16,763 nt of DNA from Hepatocystis sp. ex Piliocolobus tephrosceles. Taxonomy: Eukaryota; Apicomplexa; Aconoidasida; Haemosporida; Plasmodiidae. Numbering within the stretch: the first letter of the stretch is position 1; the number at the start of each line of letters is the position of its first letter. The stretch spans positions 1-16,763 of the forward strand of contig CABPSV020000401.1 in assembly GCA_902459845.2 (NCBI GenBank). Reading direction: 5' to 3'. Of the stretch, positions 1 to 6,499 are shown piece by piece. Both the position numbers and the translations under genes were made by a program. The notes beneath the pieces were generated by a model. It did no database searches. It worked only from the letters and a program-made list of their open reading frames with translations, and was not told where the DNA came from.

Positions 1-46
<46 letters not shown>

Positions 47-119
47 TTTTTTTTTTTGTTTTTGTTTTTTTGGGAGTGAGCAAACTGACTTATACATACA
101 TGCGTCACTAACGAAATAA
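1..119. repeat. Interrupted poly-T tract upstream of the first gene
   Basis: Bases 1-71 are T with single G interruptions at 46, 58 and 64. The remaining ~48 bases are mixed sequence leading to the ATG at 120. Such dA/dT tracts are typical of Plasmodium 5' flanking DNA and tend to exclude nucleosomes. No specific promoter element is recognisable. The tract runs off the left edge, so its full length is unknown. Confidence 0.8.
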
Positions 120-1151
120 ATGTTCGGACTATTGAGGAGAAAAAGGGTACTATGTAGTTTTATACTATTTTTAGCCTATATAGATTTAAGACTTGTTAAA
201 AATAAAAGAAAATGTGCTGTTAATACTGTTTTGAACAAAATATATTATCCAAATAAAAGGGAAACACAAAAAAAATGTTGGTATTATATTTTGAAACATA
301 ATAAAGTAAACAAAAAAAAAAATCGAAAAAAAAATAATAATGAATTATACGAAAGTTGTAAGAAAAGACCAGAAAGAAAAATAGATTGTTATGAATTAAA
401 TATAAGAAATGATAAATATTTTTTAAAATATGCAAAGAAACCAGTAAGTCCTATGTCTAATTTACACAATTTTTCACCTTTTAAAAATATTATAGCTAGT
501 TTTCATCCTATTAATTTTGATGTGAAAAAGAAATTGAGAGAAGAAGGATTTCAGTTTGAGAGTGAAAAAACAAATTCGAATATTTTTCCATCTCTTGATG
601 ACATTATAAAAAATGGAAATCCATCAACCAATATGCATTTTTATAGAAGGCAAAAATTAAAAAGTATATTTTATAGAGATCCTTTAAAATTTGTAAATAC
701 AAAAAAAGTGATTCAAAAGTATAATAGAACAGCAACACCGGAAAAACAAATAAATTATGATACATTCAAATGTGATATTTTTTATGTACATTCGGATGGG
801 ACCATCATGAACATTGAAGTAATTTATTTAAAAAAGAAAAAAAATATAATGTAACTTAGTGAATAATTAGTGACGTTTGTAAAACGATTCTTGTGTATGT
901 GTTTAGTTAGTACATGTTTACATTTGCATTCTTTTACACTTATATGTATTTACTCATTGACACATACTCATTGACCTTTTTTTTTTTTTTTTTTTTTTTA
1001 AATTATACGTATGAACTATTTATAAACATTTTCTGTTTGTCTATTATTTTTCTATAGGAAAATAGGCCTCCATATGAAAAGAAGTTGGAAGAAAGCGAAA
1101 AGGAAAAAGAACCTAGATTCGTTATAATGGCTCCAGTAAAAAAAAAAAAAT

Positions 1152-1191
<40 letters not shown>

Positions 1192-1591
1192 GCGTTTGTG
1201 CCCTTTATTTTTTTATCCCTTATTTGTTTATTATCACATTTTTTTATTTATTTTTTTCTTTACAGCCCGGACATGCGAAGGAAGAAAATTTAAAGGTAAA
1301 TATATACCAGCTTTATCGTACAATTTAATTTATTTATTTTTACTTTTTATGAAATGTGGAATTCATTTGTGGCATGTTTTTATTTTATTCGTGCTTCATA
1401 CATACATATATTTACGTACGAACATATATTTACATACGAACACATATTTACATATGAACATTTATTAGGTGGGAGATAAATTTCCAACTGTTAATGAAGA
1501 ACATAAGAAAAATCTATTTGACAACCATTTCGCCAAACCTAAGAAAATTAGAGACCCATTAGTTTTACCTGACGGTAGAAAAATACCTTAA
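120..1591 (+). CDS. Conserved-looking protein of unknown function, four exons, possible N-terminal signal or anchor
   Basis: I do not recognise the family. My gene model joins exons 120-818, 1058-1135, 1266-1295 and 1469-1591 (233+26+10+40 codons, 309 aa, stop TAA at 1589-1591). Every intron is GT...AG and phase 0, and each junction restores an open frame that is closed without splicing: the unspliced first exon would stop at 852-854. Residues ~11-24 form a short hydrophobic stretch (LCSFILFLAY) after a basic start (RRKR), followed by a Lys/Asn-rich region. That layout would fit a signal peptide plus transit peptide for the apicoplast, or a signal anchor, but this is inference. The middle is basic with scattered Pro/Phe; the end of exon 1 (HSDGTIMNIE) runs smoothly into exon 2 (ENRPPYEKKLEESEKEKEP). 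The C-terminus is PLVLPDGRKIP. No known domain, catalytic motif or membrane span beyond the N-terminus is visible. An organellar protein is one possibility. It is convergent with UAP downstream. Confidence 0.75.
819..1057 (+). other. Intron 1 (phase 0)
   Basis: Donor GTAATT after the GAA codon ending at 818; acceptor TCTATAG before GAA at 1058. It contains a 23-base T run (977-999) and a short direct repeat of ACTCATTGAC around 950-975. In-frame stops begin at 852, so it must be removed to extend the protein. Confidence 0.75.
1136..1265 (+). other. Intron 2 (phase 0) with TA microsatellite
   Basis: Donor GTAAAA after CCA at 1133-1135; acceptor TTTACAG before CCC at 1266. Holds an A run (1138-1150), an alternating TA run at about 1155-1185, and a long pyrimidine-rich 3' half. 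Read-through would hit TAA at once after the A run. Confidence 0.75.
1296..1468 (+). other. Intron 3 (phase 0) with 18-bp repeats next to its acceptor
   Basis: Donor GTAAAT after AAG at 1293-1295; acceptor TTTATTAG before GTG at 1469. Three tandem 18-bp copies, consensus ATATATTTACATACGAAC, occupy 1406-1459 and end 9 bases before exon 4, so the usual polypyrimidine tract is replaced by repeat sequence. Confidence 0.7.
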
Positions 1592-2142
1592 ACAGTTTTT
1601 TTTTTTTTTTTCATTTTTTTTTTATTTTTTTTTCATTTTTTTTTTTTTTTTTTTTTTTACTTCTTTACTCTTCTAAAACTTTGTTAATAAAAATAAAATT
1701 AAACTATGTGAACATGAAAAAGTTTTGGTTAATTGGTTATCTGTGTATTTGTTTTAAGAAACGATAAGAATCAACTGGTTTATTACCAAAAAAAAAAAAA
1801 AAAAAAAAAAAAATGACAAAATGACAAAAAAAATGACAAAATGGCAAAATGGCAAAATGGCAAAATGGCAAAATGGCAAAATGACAAAATGGCAAAATGG
1901 CAAAATGGCAAAATGGCAAAATGGCAAAATGGCAAAATGGCAAAATGGCAAAATGGCAAAATGGCAAAATGGCAAAATGGCAAAATGACATAAATGTAGA
2001 CTATCACAACGCTATAATATTTTGTACTACTTCAGTTTTTTTCTAAGTGCAACGTATGTGATATATATATATATATATATTTTTTTTATTTTTTACGAAT
2101 AAAATGTTGTAAATTATGTGTACATGTAACAAAAGTACAAGC
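1592..2142. other. Convergent 3' intergenic region
   Basis: Lies between the stop of the + strand gene (1591) and the stop of UAP on the - strand (2143), so it carries both 3' UTRs. Contents in order: near-continuous T-tracts (1596-1659), an AATAAA-rich stretch near 1685-1700, a 26-base A run (1788-1813), the 8-bp minisatellite, mixed sequence, an (AT)10 run at 2061-2080 and a short T run. No further coding signal is seen. Confidence 0.8.
1817..1988. repeat. 8-bp minisatellite CAAAATGG, about 21 copies
   Basis: Nineteen perfectly phased 8-bp units fill 1837-1988; most are CAAAATGG and a few are CAAAATGA (for example 1877-1884 and 1981-1988). Two further copies precede them, one stretched to 12 bp by extra A. 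Because 8 is not a multiple of 3, all three minus-strand frames stay open with a repeated FCHFAILP-type peptide; these are artefacts of the repeat, not genes. Confidence 0.95.
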
Positions 2143-4227
2143 TTAATAATCAGTTATATTAAGAGTATATGGCAATTTAATATTCTTCTGTTCCGGTAAA
2201 ATAAAAAAAAAAGTTCCATCATAAGAAACTAAAGGTGATATTTCACAAAAATCAAGCATATCATCAGTATTATTCGTTATATAGAAATTCTTTTTTATAA
2301 GCCATGATTTATGTAAGTTACTTATATTTTTTTGTACATTCAGTAATGTATTCACTTTAGTATGAGTATGTTCAGCATTACAAATATAACTATTACAAAC
2401 ATGTTCTGCAAAATTATGTTTTATTGGATGGAACTCTTGTTCACTTGAAACTTCATATGATAAGACTTTTTTTGCATATTTAAAAATATCAAAAATAAAA
2501 TATTCATAACAATATATATCTGAAGTAACTAATGTATTAATTTTTTTGTCATACTGGATTATGTTATAGTATTGTTTTTTTTTGGGAATCCTATGTATTT
2601 TAATTTTGTTGTATATTTTATTTTTAATTATATATTGTAAAAAATTAAATGAAAACATATGATGACATATATTAGCATAATTAAATAAATCAAAATTATT
2701 CAAAATTTGTTTATCTATTTCAGTATATTCACATACTGCAAATGGGTTTTTATAAATAAGATCAAAATTCTTGTTACTGTTGTTTTTGGTGACACTATAG
2801 TTGGTCATACTAATATTTTCATTAATTCTAGTATTACTATTATCATTATTATTACTATTGTCATTATTATTACTATTATCATTATTATTACTATTGTCAT
2901 TATTATTACTATTATTATTATTACTATTATCATTATTATTACTATTATCATTATTATTACTATTATCATTATTATTACTATTATCATTATTATTACTATT
3001 GTTATCGTTTTGGGTTCGGTCTGCATCCCTTCCAACATTGTTCTTATGAAAAGTTTCATTTTTTTTTTCTTTCATACAAAATATACCCATCGATTGATTT
3101 TTTTTTTTTTTAATTACTTTGTTAACAATATCACAATTGTAAAATTTTAAAAAACCAACTAATGTTGGATCCGCGATTTTATTTAATATATTATCGATAC
3201 TTATAATTTGAATATATTTTATATTTTTTTCTATCATGTCGTTTATAATATTATATTCATCTATGGCTTTAAAAATTGATCCATTACCCGCAGGTGTTGT
3301 TAATAATGTATTTTCATTTTTTAAAAGAATATTGAAATTGTAATCAGTTGTGTATGTATTACATTGTTTAAATAATTTTATGTTCTCTTTTTTTAAACCA
3401 AAAAAGTTGTTACTTTTTAAATAATTCATAATTTGGTTATCTGTGTAATTTGATGTCATAATATAAATATATATGGATGGTATATCCTTAATTTGTTTTA
3501 ACATTTCAATATTGGTTAAATTTGTTATTTTTGTATTAGCATTAAGTGAAGAATTATTCATTTTACAATTTTCACATTTTTGATCACACCTATTAGGGTA
3601 TATATCATACTGTTTATTAATAACAGTATTAGCAACTAATGTCCTTTTTGTATCGTATGTGTTATTAATACACATTTCATTGTTCGATGCTTTATAATCA
3701 TATTTTATCATGTGAGCAATAGCAGAATAGTATTGTAAAAACTTAATTTGTTCAAAGTAATATTGAATAAATGTTTTTTTTAATAAAGGTGTTACTTCCA
3801 TTAAGCTTTTGGGTTTATTTAAACCTAAACGTTCTCCTAATCCACCAGCTAAAAACAAAACAGCAACTTCACTTCTTCTAATAGATTCTATGCCTATATT
3901 TTTTAATTCATTAATTACATTTTCATTTTCGTATAATTTTTCAAAAATTGAACCATTAGGTGGGTTCGTACATTCATGTAGACTTCTATTGATGTTGATA
4001 TTGTTTGGTGGATATATGTTATATTTTTCATTCATCCAATGATTGTTACTTTGGTTGTTGTTATTGTTTTTGTTACGTTCTTTTTTTTTTTCTCTTTTCA
4101 ATTTTTGTAAAAACGAATTCAGTTCATTATAATTGATATGTTTAGAATTATCTATATTATTTTGTTTGAAATAGTTATACAATATTTGCTGGTCATGTTC
4201 TTGCAATAACTTTAAAATATTTTCCAT
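2143..4227 (-). CDS. UAP1: UDP-N-acetylglucosamine pyrophosphorylase (UAP family)
   Basis: Catalyses UTP + GlcNAc-1-phosphate to UDP-GlcNAc + PPi in the cytosol, the last step to the sugar donor for GPI anchors and the very short N-glycans of Plasmodium. The 694-aa frame is complete and intronless. Visible UAP landmarks: the nucleotide-binding loop at ~125-141 (FLAGGLGERLG...PKS, with K140 as the usual catalytic lysine); IPSIYIYIMTS at ~249-259; FGLKKENI at ~276-283; GNGSIF at 314-319; SIDNILNKIADP at ~343-354; VCEYTEI at ~498-504; LFNYANICHHMF at ~514-525; FIFDIFKYAKK at ~577-587; EFHPIKHN at ~598-605; CEISPLVSYDG at ~661-671. It is longer than typical ~500-residue UAPs through inserts: ~40-75 (Lys/Asn), ~174-245 (with a CDQKCENC cluster), and ~385-490, which includes an Asn/Asp/Ser repeat. 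Several core motif residues differ from the family consensus (see findings). The start fits the helical N-terminus seen in the family. The name rests on these motifs. Confidence 0.92.
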   Translation of the reverse strand: MENILKLLQEHDQQILYNYFKQNNIDNSKHINYNELNSFLQKLKREKKKERNKNNNNNQSNNHWMNEKYNIYPPNNININRSLHECTNPPNGSIFEKLYENENVINELKNIGIESIRRSEVAVLFLAGGLGERLGLNKPKSLMEVTPLLKKTFIQYYFEQIKFLQYYSAIAHMIKYDYKASNNEMCINNTYDTKRTLVANTVINKQYDIYPNRCDQKCENCKMNNSSLNANTKITNLTNIEMLKQIKDIPSIYIYIMTSNYTDNQIMNYLKSNNFFGLKKENIKLFKQCNTYTTDYNFNILLKNENTLLTTPAGNGSIFKAIDEYNIINDMIEKNIKYIQIISIDNILNKIADPTLVGFLKFYNCDIVNKVIKKKKNQSMGIFCMKEKKNETFHKNNVGRDADRTQNDNNSNNNDNSNNNDNSNNNDNSNNNDNSNNNNSNNNDNSNNNDNSNNNDNSNNNDNSNTRINENISMTNYSVTKNNSNKNFDLIYKNPFAVCEYTEIDKQILNNFDLFNYANICHHMFSFNFLQYIIKNKIYNKIKIHRIPKKKQYYNIIQYDKKINTLVTSDIYCYEYFIFDIFKYAKKVLSYEVSSEQEFHPIKHNFAEHVCNSYICNAEHTHTKVNTLLNVQKNISNLHKSWLIKKNFYITNNTDDMLDFCEISPLVSYDGTFFFILPEQKNIKLPYTLNITDY
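2833..3006 (-). repeat. Coding Asn/Asp/Ser repeat in UAP (18-bp units)
   Basis: Residues ~408-465 of UAP are repeated SNNNDN units encoded by an 18-bp tandem of AAT/GAT/AGT codons, about ten units with one copy lacking the Asp. It sits inside an insert between the substrate loop and the VCEYTEI motif. Plasmodium proteins commonly carry such Asn-rich loops in surface-exposed positions; length probably varies between isolates. Confidence 0.9.
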
Positions 4228-4237
4228 CTTGTGTCAT

Positions 4238-4406
4238 TTTATTTGTTTATTCTATTTATTTATTTTATTTATTTATTTTATTTGTTTATTTTATTTGTTT
4301 ATTCTATTTGTTTATTTTATTTGTTTATTCTATTTGTTTATTCTATTTGTTTATTCTATTTGTTTATTCTATTTGTTTATTCTATTTGTTTATTCTATTT
4401 GTTTAT
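4238..4406. repeat. 13-bp minisatellite in the UAP 5' leader, 13 copies
   Basis: Exactly thirteen contiguous 13-bp units, consensus TCTATTTGTTTAT on the + strand (ATAAACAAATAGA in the UAP sense), with C/T and G/A variants in the first five or so copies and near-identical copies after that. The array begins only 11 bases upstream of the UAP start codon, so it very probably lies in the 5' UTR. No unit contains ATG in the UAP sense. Confidence 0.95.
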
Positions 4407-5510
<1,104 letters not shown>

Positions 5511-5652
5511 GTAATTAGGCTATGGTATAATCAGGTCTGGTAATTAAGTCATTTAATTAGAGACCAAGTAATTAAGTCACGTAATTAGGCCATGTAATTA
5601 AGTAACGTAATTAGGCAGTGTAATTATATCACGTAATTAGGCCATTTAATTA
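5511..5652. repeat. Degenerate 13-bp repeat centred on TAATTA
   Basis: Unit GTAATTAGGCCAT, alternating with GTAATTAAGTCAC-like units. Seven contiguous or nearly contiguous copies run from 5568 to 5652 in strict 13-bp phase, preceded by looser copies at 5511, 5540 and 5553. The palindrome TAATTA is invariant while the following six bases vary. Confidence 0.9.
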
Positions 5653-5689
5653 ATAAGTATATATTGTAAAAAAAAAGATGTAAAAAAAA

Positions 5690-5722
5690 GGGATAAAAAA
5701 GGGATAAAAAAGGGATAAAAAA
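5690..5722. repeat. Three copies of an 11-bp repeat
   Basis: GGGATAAAAAA occurs three times in perfect tandem, followed by plain A-rich DNA. Confidence 0.9.
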
Positions 5723-5854
5723 AATTAAAGCGATTAGAAACGGATAAGATCAAAACAGACAAATAACAGGTTCGAACATATAAAAATGGATATAAAACAA
5801 ACAAAATAGAAAAAATATGTAAAACTTACAAAACCAAAAAAATTGACAAAACAG

Positions 5855-5953
5855 GAAAAACAAGAAAAACACGAAAAACAAGCGAAACAAGAAAAACACG
5901 AAAAACAAGAGAAACAAGAAAAACACGAAAAACAAGAGAAACAGGAGAAAAAG
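5855..5953. repeat. 9-bp repeat with 27-bp higher-order unit
   Basis: Eleven 9-bp units of the form GAAAAACAA, GAAAAACAC and GAGAAACAA. They recur in the fixed order CAC-CAA-(GAG)CAA, so the true unit is 27 bp repeated about three times. On the + strand one frame reads Glu-Lys-Gln/His throughout, but that frame has a TAG at 5807 and ends at 5984 with no convincing start. Confidence 0.9.
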
Positions 5954-6125
5954 GGAAACAAAAATACACTAGAGGATATAAATTAAAAAAAAAAAAAAAA
6001 AAGGGAATAACATCAAAAACAAGAGAATAAAAAATAATGATAAAAAAAAAAAAAAATGTTGTACATATAATAATATTTATTATACGTGTGATTCTTCGGA
6101 TGGAATAAAGCATTTTCACTTACTT

Positions 6126-6328
6126 TCGTAATAATTCGCAATCGTTCGTAATTATTCGCAATCGTTCGTAATAATTCGCAATCGTTCGTAATTATTCGCA
6201 ATCGTTCGTAATTATTCGCAATCGTTCGTAATTATTCGCAATCGTTCGTAATTATTCGCAATCGTTCGTAATTATTCGCAATCGTTCGTAATTATTCGCA
6301 ATAATTCGTAATTATTGGTAATCGTTAG
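6126..6328. repeat. CpG-rich 20-bp minisatellite near the K13 3' end, about 10 copies
   Basis: Unit ATCGTTCGTAATTATTCGCA, in perfect 20-bp register from 6141 to 6300 with degenerate copies at both ends. Each unit has three CpG and is itself two related 10-bp halves. It lies 170-370 bases downstream of the K13 stop, in the likely K13 3' UTR or just past it. Confidence 0.95.
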
Positions 6329-6499
6329 TGCGTTTGCCATTTTCCCACATTACGCACAAAATAATATAAACATATAATTATATAATCGTATGAACTTACA
6401 AATACATAAACACATAAATACATAAATGAATAAATAAGCACTTAAAAAAAAAAAAATAGGAAGATGTAATTATATATGGACGCAAATTTTTTTTTTCAC
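6329..6499. other. K13 3' flank
   Basis: Mixed AT-rich sequence with repeated ACATAAATACATAAA motifs near 6400-6430 and an A run near 6444-6456. This is the immediate 3' UTR of K13 (minus strand). No gene is seen. Confidence 0.7.

Noticed and set aside
1737..2007. Three overlapping minus-strand frames of repeated FCHFAILP peptides
   Set aside because: They arise from an 8-bp minisatellite read in three frames next to a homopolymer; not genes.
2707..3150. Plus-strand frame rich in Ile/Thr/Val opposite UAP
   Set aside because: It is the antisense of the Asn/Asp/Ser repeat in UAP.
6126..6328. CRISPR-like array
   Set aside because: The 20-bp units are contiguous with no unique spacers, and this is a eukaryotic nuclear locus.
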